Shown piece after piece: positions 47,681-57,756 of a stretch of 64,000 nucleotides of DNA (the first letter of the stretch is position 1; every line of letters starts with the position of its first letter). The translations under genes and the position numbers were made by a program. The stretch comes from Candidatus Rhodoferax bjergmarkensis (GTDB lineage: Bacteria > Pseudomonadota > Gammaproteobacteria > Burkholderiales > Burkholderiaceae_C). The notes under the pieces were generated by a model. That model was not told where the DNA came from. It was given only the letters and a program-made list of their open reading frames with translations, and ran no database searches. The stretch spans positions 124,001-188,000 of the forward strand of contig JADJFX010000003.1 of NCBI GenBank assembly GCA_016708345.1, in the 5' to 3' direction.

Positions 47681-49356
47681 ATGGCTGCCGCTCCTGCAAT
47701 TCATGTCAACCCTACGCTGTCCGAACGACTGTCCGGGCTGGATCAAGCGCAAAGACTCAGAATGGCTCTGGGGCTTGCCTTGCTGGTCGCCGTCGGCGTG
47801 ATCGGGCTGGTCATGGGTCGCCAGGCCGAATGGCGTGTGTTGTACAGCAATCTGGCAGACAAAGACGGCGGCGCTATCGTGGCCCAGCTGTCCCAGATGA
47901 ACATTCCCTACAAACACGCTGACGGTGGTGGTGCCATTTTGGTGCCTGCCGACAAGGTTCACGACACGCGCTTGCGTCTGGCCTCACAGGGTCTGCCCAA
48001 AGGTTCGGTGGCTGGTTTTGAGATGATGGAGTCGAACCGGTTTGGCATGACGCAGTTTCAGGAACGCCTGACGTTTCAGCGCGGCCTGGAAGGCGAGCTG
48101 ACCCGCTCCATCCAGGCACTGTCCTCGGTGCAGAGTGCGCGGGTGCATTTGGCGTTGCCCAACCAAAACGGTTTCTTTCGTGAGCAGCAAAAGCCGTCGG
48201 CTTCGGTGCTGATCAGTCTCAATGCCGGGCGCACGCTGGACCGCTCCCAGTTGGCTGGCATCATTCATCTGGTGTCCTCCAGCGTGCCGGAAATGAATCC
48301 TGCCAGCGTGAGCGTGCTCGATGACACGGGCAAACTCTTGTCGAATCCCCCCGACGGTGCCAATAGCGCGGGCGGCGGTGACGCACAGCAGTTGCAGTAT
48401 GTGCAGCAGCTGGAGCAGCTCTACAGCCGTCGCATTCTGGATATTTTGGAGCCGGTGGTGGGGCGTCAGAATGTCAAGGCGCAAGTCACCGCCGAGCTCG
48501 ATTTTTCGCAAACCGAGTCAACCTCAGAGTCGCACAAGCCCAATCAGACCCCAGATTCGACCGTGATTCGCAGCCAGCAGGTGTCTGAAAGCAATAACGC
48601 GGGTGCCAGCGGACCGCCATCTGGTGTGCCGGGTGCGACCACCAACCAGCCCCCTGGTGCCTCATCGGCACCGATCAACGGCAGTGCGCAAGCACTCGCG
48701 GCGGGTGGCTCCGGTGCAGGCGGCGGCTCCAAGCGCGAGTCCATCATCAATTACGAAGTGGACAAAACGGTGCGGGTGGTGCGTGGCGGCACGGGCATCG
48801 TCAAGCGCATCAGTGCGGCTGTGGTGGTGAACCACCAGACTCTGACCGACGACAAGGGCAAGACCACAACAACGCCTTTGACAGATCAGCAAATCGAGAA
48901 AATGACCGCTTTGGTGCGTGAAACCATTGGTTTCAATAAGGATCGGGGCGATTCGGTGAACCTCATGAACGCGCCGTTTGCCAAGGAAAAGTTGTGATGA
49001 CGGAGTTGCCGCTGTGGAAGCAGCCGGAAGTGCAGGATTTGGCACGCAGCTTTGCCTGGCCGGTTGGCACTCTGCTGTTTGCCTTGCTGGTTCTGATGGG
49101 GGTGATTCGCCCGGCCTTGGCCGCCTTTGCCAAGGCACCGGTCCAACGGCCAGGAACAGCCCACCAGCTTGATGCGATTGAGTCCGAAGAGCCGGAGCGT
49201 CCGCAACTGGAGGCCCCCGTCAAACCAGCTGAGTCCGCAGGGGTAGCTACTACGGGTGAACTGGCGCTCAATGATGCCCGAAAATTAACACGTGACAACC
49301 CGGCTGCAGTGGCTAACATTGTCAAGTCGTGGATGAATGGTGAAGTACCCGCCTAG
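47681..49356 (+). CDS. fliF: Flagellar MS-ring protein FliF, frameshifted near 48990
   Basis: ATG 47681 gives the normal start; the frame extends 48 bases upstream. A first transmembrane helix (about residues 25-45), ring-building motifs (VLYSNLADKDGGAIVAQL, YEVDKTVRVVRGGTG) and a Ser/Gly-rich linker are intact. The frame then stops at 48997. The second membrane helix and FliG-binding tail (LPLWKQPEVQDLA...LTRDNPAAVANIVKSWM) continue in another frame to 49356. Adding one base near 48990 restores about 558 residues. Overlap of stop and start (TGATG) at the break also allows a genuinely split gene. Confidence 0.92.
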
Positions 49357-49379
49357 AAGGGTGCAATCGAGGCTAAAAG

Positions 49380-50377
49380 ATGGCTCAAGTTGATGGTTTG
49401 CAAGACGCTGCAATTCTCATGATGTCCCTTGGAGAGGAGGAGGCGTCGGAGGTTTTTAAACATCTCTCGCCCAAAGAAGTTCAGAAATTGGGCGAGGCGA
49501 TTGCCAAAACCAAGGCGGTGACGCGTGAGCGCGTGGATGAGGTGGTAGATAAATTCACAGGCGTTGCTGCGGCCCAGAGTTTGCTGGTGTCCGATTCCGG
49601 GGACTATGTGCGCTCTGTGCTCAAGCGGGCGCTGGGGGACGACAAGGCGGCTTTGCTGATTGACCGCATTTTGCAAGGTGGTGATGTGTCAGGCATCGAG
49701 AGCCTGAAATGGATGGATCCATCCTCCGTGGCTGAGCTGCTGCGCAATGAGCACCCCAAATTGTGGCGGCCATTTTGGTCCATCTTGACTTTGACCAGGC
49801 TGCCGACATCATGAAGTTTTTTGTTGAACGCCAGCGCAATGAAGTGATGTTGCGGGTGGCCACCATGGAGGGTATTCAACCTTCCGCCTTGAAAGACCTG
49901 AACGAGGTGTTGTTCAAGGTGCTTGCCGGTGGCGACAAGGTGCGCAAGTCGTCGCTGGGCGGTGTGAAGACGGCGGCTGAAATGATCAACTTGATGGGTA
50001 CCGTTCTCGAAGGTACGGTGATTGAGTCCATTCGCAACCATGATCCCGATCTGGCCCAAAAAATCATGGACAAGATGTTTGTCTTTGACGATGTGAACAA
50101 GCTCGATGACAAGGCTATTCAACTGGTGCTTAAAGAAGTGGCTTCTGATGCACTGGTTGTGGCTCTCAAGGGTGCGCAACCTGAACTCAAGGAGAAATTT
50201 TTGGCCAATATGTCTTCACGTGCGGCCGAAACGCTGCGCGAGGATTTGGAGTCGCGAGGCCCCATGCGCTTGTCTGAGGTGGAAGCCCAGCAGAAAGAAA
50301 TTTTGAAGACGGTACGCCGTCTTGCCGACGAAGGTCAGATTGTGATCGGCGGCGGTGCCGAAGATGAGATGGTGTAA
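49380..50377 (+). CDS. fliG: Flagellar motor switch protein FliG, frameshifted near 49757
   Basis: The N-terminal half (AAILMMSLGEEEASEVFKHL) runs from ATG 49380, and the C-terminal half (AAILVHLDFDQAADIMKF, GPMRLSEVEAQQKEIL) is in another frame from about 49760 to 50377. The break falls in the conserved EHPQIVA segment, seen here as EHPK; one missing C in the run 49754-49757 explains it. Restored length is about 332 residues, normal. FliG couples stator torque to the rotor through charged residues of its C-terminal domain. A sequencing deletion is most likely. Confidence 0.93.
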
Positions 50378-50380
50378 CAG

Positions 50381-51064
50381 ATGCGCAACTACTCAAAATT
50401 CATCCCCGGCGAAGAAATTGACGCTGTCAAGCAGTGGGACTTTGGCGCTGTTGATACTGCGTCTTTGCTGCTGGCGGCGCAGGTCAAGCAGCGGGAGGCT
50501 GTAACCGAACAGGTCAATGTTGAAGCGGTTCGCCAAGAGGCTTACGCCGAAGGATTTGCCCAAGGGCGTGCGCAGGCAACCTTGGAGGCGCAGCGACAAA
50601 TGGCAGATTACGTAGCCAGCCAAGGTCGGCAGGCTGCGCAAAATTTCTCCAATCTTTTATTATCTGCACAGGCGCAACTGGCGGATGCCGAGCAAGTGAT
50701 GGCACAGGGCATTCTTGAGTTGGCCTGTGAGTTGGCGCGACAGGTTTTGCGCCATGAGTTGTCGGTGAATCCGAATGTTTTACAGCCTGTTGTCCGGGAG
50801 GCTTTGGGCTTGCTGATGGCGGACAGTAAAAGTGCCTTGATCCGACTCAATCCCTTGGACTTGGATGTGTTGGCGGATGTCATGCGCTCTGAGTTCCCCG
50901 GCATGTCTCTGACGTTGGTGGCTGACGCAAACGTGGCACGGGGAGGGTGTCTTATCGAATCAGCAGGCGCTGTAGTGGATGGGACGCTTGAAAAAAGGTG
51001 GCTGCGAGCCATTGCCAACCTCGGTTTGAATTCACCCTGGAAGGGGGACGCTGATGAATCCTGA
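50381..51064 (+). CDS. fliH: Flagellar export ATPase regulator FliH
   Basis: 227 residues. An N-terminal segment (FIPGEEIDAVKQWDF) precedes a long helix (VRQEAYAEGFAQGRAQATLEAQRQM) with the GxxxG-like spacing of FliH, and a C-terminal FliI-binding domain (LAREVLR-like LARQVLRHELSVNP, then DADANVARGGCLIES-type segment). It dimerises and holds FliI in the cytosol. It overlaps fliI by 11 bases. Confidence 0.92.
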   Translation: MRNYSKFIPGEEIDAVKQWDFGAVDTASLLLAAQVKQREAVTEQVNVEAVRQEAYAEGFAQGRAQATLEAQRQMADYVASQGRQAAQNFSNLLLSAQAQLADAEQVMAQGILELACELARQVLRHELSVNPNVLQPVVREALGLLMADSKSALIRLNPLDLDVLADVMRSEFPGMSLTLVADANVARGGCLIESAGAVVDGTLEKRWLRAIANLGLNSPWKGDADES

Positions 51065-52469
51065 GGCTTCTTGCAAGTGGCAGAATTTTTTGCGTGATGC
51101 TACCGGGAGCGTTCGCTCTGGCTGCACGCTGGAAGTGCGTGGAACGCTCACTCGTTTAACCGGGCTGGTGCTTGAGGCTGCGGGTATTCGCATGCCGGTC
51201 GGCTCCCAATGCCTGGTGTCGATGAAGTCGCAGCCTGCGGTGTTGGCGGAGGTTGTCGGGTTTTCGAATGACAGGGCCTTTTTGATGCCTGCTGGTGATG
51301 TCCACGGACTGTCCAGCGGAGCCAGCGTGATACCGGCACCGGCCTATGTGGCGGTGCCTCGTTTGGGTGAAGAGCGCAAGTTGGAGGCTGCTTCAGCGTT
51401 TGGTGTGTTGCGCCTGCCCATGGGGGATGGCTTGCTCGGGCGGGTTGTGGACGCGCAAGGTGCACCGATGGACCGCATGGGCCCTATTGTGGATGTCACT
51501 TCCCTGCCACTGGACCGAAAGCAAATCAATGCGATGGACCGCGCCCCGGTGCGCAATGCACTGGACACGGGGGTGCGCGCCATCAATGCGCTCCTGACCG
51601 TGGGCAGAGGTCAGCGCATTGGTTTGTTTTCTGGCTCCGGCGTTGGTAAAAGCGTTTTGCTGGGCATGATGGCGCGCTACACCCAGGCCGATGTGATTGT
51701 GGTCGGCTTGATTGGTGAGCGCGGGCGTGAAGTCAAAGAATTCATCGAAGATATTTTGGGCACACAGGGGCGGGCACGGTCGGTGGTGGTGGCTGCACCG
51801 GCGGACGCGCCGCCCTTGCTTCGGATGCAAGGCGCAGCCTATGCCACCGCCATTGCCGAGAGTTTTCGGGACAAGGGCAAGCATGTGCTCTTGCTGATGG
51901 ATTCCCTGACGCGCTATGCCATGGCGCAGCGTGAAATTGCGTTGGCCATTGGGGAGCCACCTGCCACCAAGGGCTATCCACCCTCGTGTTTCGCAAAACT
52001 GCCGCAGTTGGTGGAGCGCAGTGGCAATGGCTTGAATGGTGTCGGTTCGATCACCGCTTTTTACACCGTGTTGTCAGAAGGGGATGACCAGCAGGACCCG
52101 ATTGCTGATGCGGCTAGGGCTATTTTGGATGGACACATCGTGCTGTCGCGCTCTTTGGCTGAGTCAGGGCATTTTCCGGCCATTGACGTGGAGCAGTCGG
52201 CCTCCAGGGTGATGCACAACGTGGTGCCCAGGGATCATTTTGAGATGGCGCGGCGTTTTAAGGCAATTAATTCCCGCTATGAAAAGGGTCGCGATCTGGT
52301 GCAGATTGGTGCATACGTGAACGGGTCAGACCCTGGACTCGATGAGTCCATCAGATTGCACGAGGGCATGGTGGCGTTTCTTCAGCAAGATATGTTTGAG
52401 GCAGCTCCCTTGGGGCCGAGTGTTCAGCGGATGATGGCGACGATAGGTCGTGAGGAGGCCTTCCCGTGA
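51054..52469 (+). CDS. fliI: Flagellum-specific ATPase FliI
   Basis: 471 residues, F1-beta-like. Walker A is FSGSGVGKSVLLGMMAR (about residues 190-206), and LIGERGREVKEFIEDIL and LLLMDSLTRYAMAQREI are conserved catalytic blocks. It energises type III export of flagellar subunits with FliH and FliJ. It overlaps fliH upstream and fliJ downstream, indicating coupled translation. Confidence 0.97.
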   Translation: MNPEASCKWQNFLRDATGSVRSGCTLEVRGTLTRLTGLVLEAAGIRMPVGSQCLVSMKSQPAVLAEVVGFSNDRAFLMPAGDVHGLSSGASVIPAPAYVAVPRLGEERKLEAASAFGVLRLPMGDGLLGRVVDAQGAPMDRMGPIVDVTSLPLDRKQINAMDRAPVRNALDTGVRAINALLTVGRGQRIGLFSGSGVGKSVLLGMMARYTQADVIVVGLIGERGREVKEFIEDILGTQGRARSVVVAAPADAPPLLRMQGAAYATAIAESFRDKGKHVLLLMDSLTRYAMAQREIALAIGEPPATKGYPPSCFAKLPQLVERSGNGLNGVGSITAFYTVLSEGDDQQDPIADAARAILDGHIVLSRSLAESGHFPAIDVEQSASRVMHNVVPRDHFEMARRFKAINSRYEKGRDLVQIGAYVNGSDPGLDESIRLHEGMVAFLQQDMFEAAPLGPSVQRMMATIGREEAFP

Positions 52470-52918
52470 GTGCCGTCAAAAGTGTTTTATTGGCCATTGT
52501 GGTGGCAACCCGCAAAAGGGACCAGGCGGGCAGGGTTTTGATGCAAGTGCAGCGGGCTTGGGCATTTGCACAAGATCAATTGAACCAGTTGGAGAGTTAT
52601 GCGGCTGAGACCGATGTGCGATGGACGGCGGCCGCCCAAGTGGGGGCAACGACAGAGTTGATCAGGCATCACTATCAGTTCATGGACCGGTTGCAGCATG
52701 CGATTGGCCTGCAAAAAGGGGCTGTGGATTCTGCGTGTCAACGGGTGGACGCTGCAAAGCAGCTTGTAATTGAGGCGGAGTTTCGGCTGGCGGGGTTGAA
52801 GCAGGTGTTGAAAAAGAAGCAGGCTGATATTGCGCTTCTGGAAACCCGTCGTGATCAAAAGCAAATGGATGAGTTTGCTGCCTTGCGTCACAGGCCTGCA
52901 GCAGGCACTTATATCTGA
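52466..52918 (+). CDS. fliJ: Flagellar export protein FliJ
   Basis: 150 residues, almost entirely predicted coiled coil, with regularly spaced Leu/Ala/Gln (KRDQAGRVLMQVQRAWAFAQ). GTG 52466 overlaps the fliI stop as GTGA. FliJ inserts in the FliI hexamer like the gamma subunit in F1-ATPase and delivers chaperones. The sequence is poorly conserved, so the call rests mainly on coiled-coil content, size and position. Confidence 0.88.
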   Translation: MSAVKSVLLAIVVATRKRDQAGRVLMQVQRAWAFAQDQLNQLESYAAETDVRWTAAAQVGATTELIRHHYQFMDRLQHAIGLQKGAVDSACQRVDAAKQLVIEAEFRLAGLKQVLKKKQADIALLETRRDQKQMDEFAALRHRPAAGTYI

Positions 52919-52940
52919 CCTGTATCCGAGGAGAATTTCG

Positions 52941-54203
52941 ATGAGTATTGAATGTAACGGCGCGCAAGCCAGTCACAAGGCGGTGGCAGGCGCACAGGCG
53001 CAGGGCGGCAAGGGAAAAGCCAAAATGGGCACCGAGTCAGATTCTCTTGCGGGAGGCGGGTTTTTGTCGCTGCTCAGTTCCTTGGGTTTTCAATCTGGTG
53101 ATGTCGCTGCTGACCTAACTGATCAAGGTGGTGATTCGCAAACATCGGCGAATGGTAATGATTTTGCTTTGACTCAGATGCTGCCTTCCCTCGGTCATTC
53201 TGATGCGCTTGTGTCGTCAACTCAATGTGAGCCCATTGATATGGCCATGCTTTTGGCACAAGCAGGACAGTTGGCGGGTGACAAATTGAATTCCCTTGGC
53301 AGTGGAGCATTGAATAGATCCGATTCTGCAACCGTTGCTCTGGGTGGGGGAGTTGCTGAGGCCCGTATTTCCGTGACTGCGCCAGCAACAACAGCCGCTG
53401 AAAAACAAGAGGCTGCTGCTTCAGCTGTCTTGGTGGCAGGCAAAAAAGGGGGGGGAGGTCGTCCGGCTGACGCTTTGCTTGCTGCGCAGTCCGGTTTGTC
53501 TCATCTGCAGTTGAAAGTTCCTGGGGATAGCCCAGCAGTGGGGAATGTCGGCATCGCCGAATCGCGCGTGAAGAGATCGGAGGTTCTTGCTGATATGGTG
53601 GCCAGGGAGTCAATGGTCAGTGCCACATTGTTTGCCAGTGGTTTTGGAGAAGGTGTTGTTCGGCAAGGTGAAAAATCCTCAGCCAAGTCCCCGGGGCTGC
53701 AAGTTGGGTCTGAAAGTGCCGGGGGATGGGGCGGGCAGGCATTTCAAGTGAACAGTGGGGTAGATACCCCTTCGTTTGTGGTTGACCCGTCTGCCGTATC
53801 TTTTGAGTCGATGGTGGCTGACACGGTGAGCTACTGGACCACGCAAGGGATTCAAAATGCAGAGTTGAAGCTCGATGGCTTTGGCTCGCAACCGGTTGAA
53901 GTCAGTATCTCTCTCAATGGTGATGAGGCGCACATTGGATTTCGCACCGATCAACCCGAAATCCGAAACATTCTGGAGGGCGCGGTGGCCCATTTGAAAG
54001 AACTTCTTACGAGTGAAGGTTTGGTCTTGTCCGGCTTTTCTATCGGCACATCGGGTCAGGGTGGTGCAAACTCGCAGGACAGACGTGACCAAAGCGGCAC
54101 AAGGCAGGCGATGATCGCGGTAAAGGAGGCGCAACAAACCAGCGAGCGGCCGCAACGAGTTAATCTGTCATCCGTGGGTCGTGCGCTTGATCTGTTTGTT
54201 TAA
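52941..54203 (+). CDS. fliK: Flagellar hook-length control protein FliK
   Basis: 420 residues from ATG 52941, with GAGGAGA nine bases upstream; a longer frame starts within fliJ and is rejected. A long low-complexity Gly/Ala/Ser N-terminal part (molecular ruler region) precedes the conserved C-terminal substrate-switch domain (ELKLDGFGSQPVEVSISL, IRNILEGAVAHLKELLTSEG). It measures hook length and switches export specificity through FlhB. Confidence 0.9.
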   Translation: MSIECNGAQASHKAVAGAQAQGGKGKAKMGTESDSLAGGGFLSLLSSLGFQSGDVAADLTDQGGDSQTSANGNDFALTQMLPSLGHSDALVSSTQCEPIDMAMLLAQAGQLAGDKLNSLGSGALNRSDSATVALGGGVAEARISVTAPATTAAEKQEAAASAVLVAGKKGGGGRPADALLAAQSGLSHLQLKVPGDSPAVGNVGIAESRVKRSEVLADMVARESMVSATLFASGFGEGVVRQGEKSSAKSPGLQVGSESAGGWGGQAFQVNSGVDTPSFVVDPSAVSFESMVADTVSYWTTQGIQNAELKLDGFGSQPVEVSISLNGDEAHIGFRTDQPEIRNILEGAVAHLKELLTSEGLVLSGFSIGTSGQGGANSQDRRDQSGTRQAMIAVKEAQQTSERPQRVNLSSVGRALDLFV

Positions 54204-54317
54204 AGCGAAAAAATGAGGATTCGCGCGAATGCCTTGTTTTTTGATGGCTTATTGGGTTATTGAGGCTTTGGATGTGCTAAATAATGAGCTGAAGCAATAC
54301 ATGTTGAAGGAAATATA

Positions 54318-54905
54318 GTGTCTACCAAACCTGAAGCTGGTGAAGCTGGTGGCGAAGAGTCCGCTAAAAAATCGCCAGTCGGTAAGAAATTAATACTGAT
54401 TGGGGGCGTGGGCGTGTTGGTTCTTGCCCTGATTGGCGGGGGGGCTGTGTTTTTTCTGAGCAAGAAAAAAACCGATGACAAAGAGGCTGAAGAGGTCGTT
54501 CATGTTGTACCCAAGGGTCCCCCAACCTTTCTCCCGCTCGAAAACATGGTCGTCAACTTGGCCGACCCCGGTGGCGAAAAAGTGGCGCAAGTCGGTGTCA
54601 CGCTGGAGCTTTCAGATGCGAAAGCCATTGAAAAGGTCAAAATGTACCTGCCGTCCATTCGGAGTGGAATTTTGTTGCTGATTTCGCAGCGCACAGCAGA
54701 AGAGCTTTTGCTGATCGAAGGTAAAGAGAGTCTTGATGCCGATATTTTGAAAGAGGCTGCACGACCGTTCGCTGCGTCTGACGATGGGCATGCAGCAAAG
54801 CCCAAAAAAGATGCACCCAAATCCAAAAAGAAAAGTGCGGAAAAGGCAGTGCCTGATGACAGCCCGGTGCGTGGCGTGCATTTTTCCAGTTTCATTGTCC
54901 AGTAG
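54318..54905 (+). CDS. fliL: Flagellar basal-body-associated protein FliL
   Basis: 195 residues from GTG 54318 with GAAGGA six bases upstream. A cytoplasmic acidic N-terminus, one transmembrane helix (about residues 25-48) and a periplasmic domain with FLPLENMVVNLADPGGEKVAQ fit FliL, which stabilises stators. It has a Lys/Ala-rich insertion (about residues 155-180) before the end FSSFIVQ. A 114-base gap separates it from fliK and could contain a promoter. Confidence 0.93.
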   Translation: MSTKPEAGEAGGEESAKKSPVGKKLILIGGVGVLVLALIGGGAVFFLSKKKTDDKEAEEVVHVVPKGPPTFLPLENMVVNLADPGGEKVAQVGVTLELSDAKAIEKVKMYLPSIRSGILLLISQRTAEELLLIEGKESLDADILKEAARPFAASDDGHAAKPKKDAPKSKKKSAEKAVPDDSPVRGVHFSSFIVQ

Positions 54906-54926
54906 AGGCGAACGCGGTATTGACTT

Positions 54927-55916
54927 ATGAGTGAATCATTCCTATCCCAGGAAGAAGTCGACGCCCTGCTTGAGGGCGTAACGGGTGAGAGTCAAAAGCT
55001 CGTTGAGGAAGTTCACGAGCAAGGGGATGTTCGCACCTATAACATATCGAGTCAGGAGCGCATTGTTCGTGGGCGAATGCCTACGATGGAAGTCGTCAAT
55101 GAGCGATTCGCACGAAATTTAAGGGTTGGACTTTTCAATTTCATTCGCAGAAGTCCAGAAATTTCAGTAGGGCCGGTGTCAGTGCAGCGGTACAGTGCAT
55201 TTTTGCGTGAGTTGGCAGTGCCCACCAATTTCAACATCGTCGCTATTCGACCTTTGCGCGGCAGTGGCTTGATCGTTTGTGAGCCTGCGCTTGTGTTTGG
55301 TGTGATTGACACCTTGTACGGTGGTATCGGAAAGTTTCAAACCCGTATTGAAGGACGTGATTTTTCAGCGACTGAGCAGCGCGTCATCAACCGTTTGGTC
55401 GATGTGATTTCAGACGAGTTCAAGAAGGCGTGGAAAGGTATTTATCCGCTGGAGTTGGAATACCAACGCTCTGAAATGCAACCGCAATTTGCCAACATTG
55501 CAACGCCGAGCGAAATTGTCATTACAACGACTTTTCAGCTGGAGATTGGTGAGATTACCGGGGCGATTCATTTTTGCATGCCCTACGCTACGCTGGAGCC
55601 GATTCGCGATATTTTGTACTCCTCAACGCAGGGCGACTCCATTGAGGTGGACCGCCGCTGGGTAAACGTGCTGACGCAAGAAATTCAGGCGGCAGAAATG
55701 ACGCTGGTGGCTGAACTGGCGCGTGCCGACACCACCATTGAGCAATTGATCGCAATGCGACCGGGGGATTTCATTGAGCTGGAGCGTCAGCAAAGAATTC
55801 AGGCATGCGTGGATGGGGTGCCGGTTTTTGAGTGTCAATACGGGACACATAATGCTAAATATGCAATTCGCATCGAAAAAAGTTTGAGGGGTAATGACCT
55901 CAACTGGAAGGGCTAA
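54927..55916 (+). CDS. fliM: Flagellar motor switch protein FliM
   Basis: 329 residues. The N-terminal CheY-P-binding peptide LSQEEVDALLEG is clear, followed by the CheC-like middle domain (GRMPTMEVVNERFARNLR) and the C-terminal SpoA domain (VPVFECQYGTHNAKYAIRIE). It forms the C ring with FliG and FliN and sets rotation direction. It starts 21 bases after fliL and is followed after three bases by fliN. Confidence 0.97.
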   Translation: MSESFLSQEEVDALLEGVTGESQKLVEEVHEQGDVRTYNISSQERIVRGRMPTMEVVNERFARNLRVGLFNFIRRSPEISVGPVSVQRYSAFLRELAVPTNFNIVAIRPLRGSGLIVCEPALVFGVIDTLYGGIGKFQTRIEGRDFSATEQRVINRLVDVISDEFKKAWKGIYPLELEYQRSEMQPQFANIATPSEIVITTTFQLEIGEITGAIHFCMPYATLEPIRDILYSSTQGDSIEVDRRWVNVLTQEIQAAEMTLVAELARADTTIEQLIAMRPGDFIELERQQRIQACVDGVPVFECQYGTHNAKYAIRIEKSLRGNDLNWKG

Positions 55917-55919
55917 CTC

Positions 55920-56348
55920 ATGGCAATTGATGACAAACCGCTGGAAGATGACGGCATGGCTGATTGGGCCGAGGCCCTGCAGGAGCAGAAGGTCTCTGAA
56001 AGTGGTGGATCCAGCTCATCGTCCGGCGGGATTCTTTCGGGTGATTCGTCTCGTTCCTTTTCGACGGGCGGAGACGAAACAATCAGTGACATCAATCGGG
56101 TGCTTGATATTCCTGTGCAGCTTTCTGTCGAGTTGGGTCGCACCAAGGTGCCTATCAAGCATATTCTGCAGTTGGGCCAGGGGTCCGTTGTGGAGTTGGA
56201 CGCATTGGCGGGTGAACCGATGGATGTGCTGGTGAACGGCTATTTGATTGCGCAAGGCGAGGTTGTTGTGGTGAATGATAAATTTGGCATTCGTCTGACC
56301 GATGTCGTAACGCCTTCTGAGCGACTTCGGCGTGTCAGCAAAGGTTGA
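55920..56348 (+). CDS. fliN: Flagellar motor switch protein FliN
   Basis: 142 residues: an acidic Ser/Gly-rich N-terminal extension (about 60 residues) and a C-terminal SpoA domain with DIPVQLSVELGRTKVPIKHI, GSVVELDALAGEPMDVLVNG and ANGEVVVVNDKFGIRLTD-type blocks. It is part of the C ring and docks FliH. The stop overlaps the fliO start (TGATG-type overlap). Confidence 0.96.
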   Translation: MAIDDKPLEDDGMADWAEALQEQKVSESGGSSSSSGGILSGDSSRSFSTGGDETISDINRVLDIPVQLSVELGRTKVPIKHILQLGQGSVVELDALAGEPMDVLVNGYLIAQGEVVVVNDKFGIRLTDVVTPSERLRRVSKG

Positions 56349-56674
56349 TGTTGACAATGACGTCGACATTGATTTCTGTTGGTCTCTTTGTTTTTATACT
56401 GGCCTTGGTTCCGGTTGGAGTCAAGTGGCTGCAAGCGCGCGCAGGAGGTGCTGCAGTTGCCAGTGCGTCAGCTGTCCGATTTGTCTCTGCCGTTGCCGTG
56501 GGGCCGCATCAGCGCGTGGTTACTGTTGAGGTGGGGCCGCAGGGGTCGCGCACCTGGTTAACTTTGGGTGTGACAGCTCAAACCATTACCTGTTTGCATA
56601 GCGTTGCGGTGGATTTCAAAGCAGAAACAGAGTTGGCGCATTTGTCACATAAAGATTCTGCACAGTCGAGCTAG
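56348..56674 (+). CDS. fliO: Flagellar biosynthesis protein FliO
   Basis: 108 residues with one transmembrane helix (about residues 6-26) and a short cytoplasmic domain (QRVVTVEVGPQGSRTWLTLGVT) typical of FliO. ATG 56348 overlaps the fliN stop; an in-frame TTG three bases earlier is less likely. FliO assists assembly of the FliP ring of the export gate. The family is poorly conserved; position between fliN and fliP supports the call. Confidence 0.88.
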   Translation: MLTMTSTLISVGLFVFILALVPVGVKWLQARAGGAAVASASAVRFVSAVAVGPHQRVVTVEVGPQGSRTWLTLGVTAQTITCLHSVAVDFKAETELAHLSHKDSAQSS

Positions 56675-56682
56675 AAATTTCT

Positions 56683-57462
56683 GTGATCCATCTAAACGAA
56701 TTGTTCAAGCCATACCAAGGGCGGCTGCGCTGGGCTGCCGCTGCCTTGCTGGCATTGTTTGCCTCTTGCCCCGTGTTTGCCCAAACTCCTGGGCAATTGC
56801 CGCTCTTGGTGGGGTCGGGACAATCGGGAGTCAGTTTTTCGGTGCCAGTGCAGACATTGCTGTTTTTTACGGCTTTGTCTTTTTTGCCTGCTGTGTTGCT
56901 GATGATGACCGGCTTCACACGCATTGTGATTGTGCTTTCTCTGCTTCGTCAGGCATTGGGAACGCAGTCCGCACCGCCCAATCAGGTGATTGTCGGGCTC
57001 TCTCTTTTCTTGACATTTTTTGTCATGGGGCCAACCTTGGACAAGGTGTACCAAGATGCGTACCTTCCCTATTCGACGAGTGCAATTTCGTTTGAGCAGG
57101 CGCTGGCAAAAGGCGAGGATCCTCTTAGACAGTTTATGAGCAAACAAACGAGGCAATCAGATTTGGCGCTTTTTGCCAAGCTCGCCAAACTGGAGGCTGG
57201 TGTAACTGCACAAAACGTTCCGATGCGGGTGTTGGTGCCTGCTTTTGTGACCAGTGAACTCAAATCGGCTTTTCAGATCGGATTCATGATTTTCATTCCG
57301 TTTCTTGTGATTGACATTGTGGTCGCCAGTGTGCTCATGTCCCTAGGCATGATGATGTTGTCGCCTGTGTTGGTGGCTTTGCCATTCAAGCTGATGCTTT
57401 TTGTTTTGGCGGACGGCTGGAATCTTCTCATCGGATCTTTGGCTGCCAGTTTTGTGACATGA
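56683..57462 (+). CDS. fliP: Flagellar type III export gate protein FliP
   Basis: 259 residues from GTG 56683. A cleavable signal peptide (hydrophobic AAAALLALFASCPVFAQ) is followed by four transmembrane helices. The signatures FLPAVLLMMTGFTRIVIVLSL-type segment, GTQSAPPNQVIVGLSLFLT and VLMSLGMMMLSPVLVALPFK are diagnostic. FliP5FliQ4FliR1 forms the export gate. Confidence 0.97.
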   Translation: MIHLNELFKPYQGRLRWAAAALLALFASCPVFAQTPGQLPLLVGSGQSGVSFSVPVQTLLFFTALSFLPAVLLMMTGFTRIVIVLSLLRQALGTQSAPPNQVIVGLSLFLTFFVMGPTLDKVYQDAYLPYSTSAISFEQALAKGEDPLRQFMSKQTRQSDLALFAKLAKLEAGVTAQNVPMRVLVPAFVTSELKSAFQIGFMIFIPFLVIDIVVASVLMSLGMMMLSPVLVALPFKLMLFVLADGWNLLIGSLAASFVT

Positions 57463-57472
57463 GGGTTGGACA

Positions 57473-57742
57473 ATGAATGCACAAATGGTCTTGACCATGG
57501 GGCAAGAAGCCTTGCTGATCATGTTGATGGTGTCCTCTCCTGTGCTCGGTGTTGTGTTGGTGGTGGGCTTGGTGGTTAGTTTGTTTCAGGCAGTGACTCA
57601 GATCAACGAGGCGACGCTGGCTTTTGTTCCGAAACTTGTTGCTGCCATGGCTATGTTTGCGATAGCCGGCCCGTGGATGCTGAACATATTGGTTGAGTAC
57701 ATTCGCCGAACCATTGAGGCGATTCCCTCCGCCGTGATTTAA
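57473..57742 (+). CDS. fliQ: Flagellar type III export gate protein FliQ
   Basis: 89 residues with two transmembrane helices and the family segments LTMGQEALLIMLMVSSPVLG and VVSLFQAVTQINEATLAFVPK. It is the Q subunit of the export gate. It starts 10 bases after fliP and ends 14 bases before fliR. Confidence 0.97.
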   Translation: MNAQMVLTMGQEALLIMLMVSSPVLGVVLVVGLVVSLFQAVTQINEATLAFVPKLVAAMAMFAIAGPWMLNILVEYIRRTIEAIPSAVI

Positions 57743-57756
57743 GCGCGGCAGTTATC

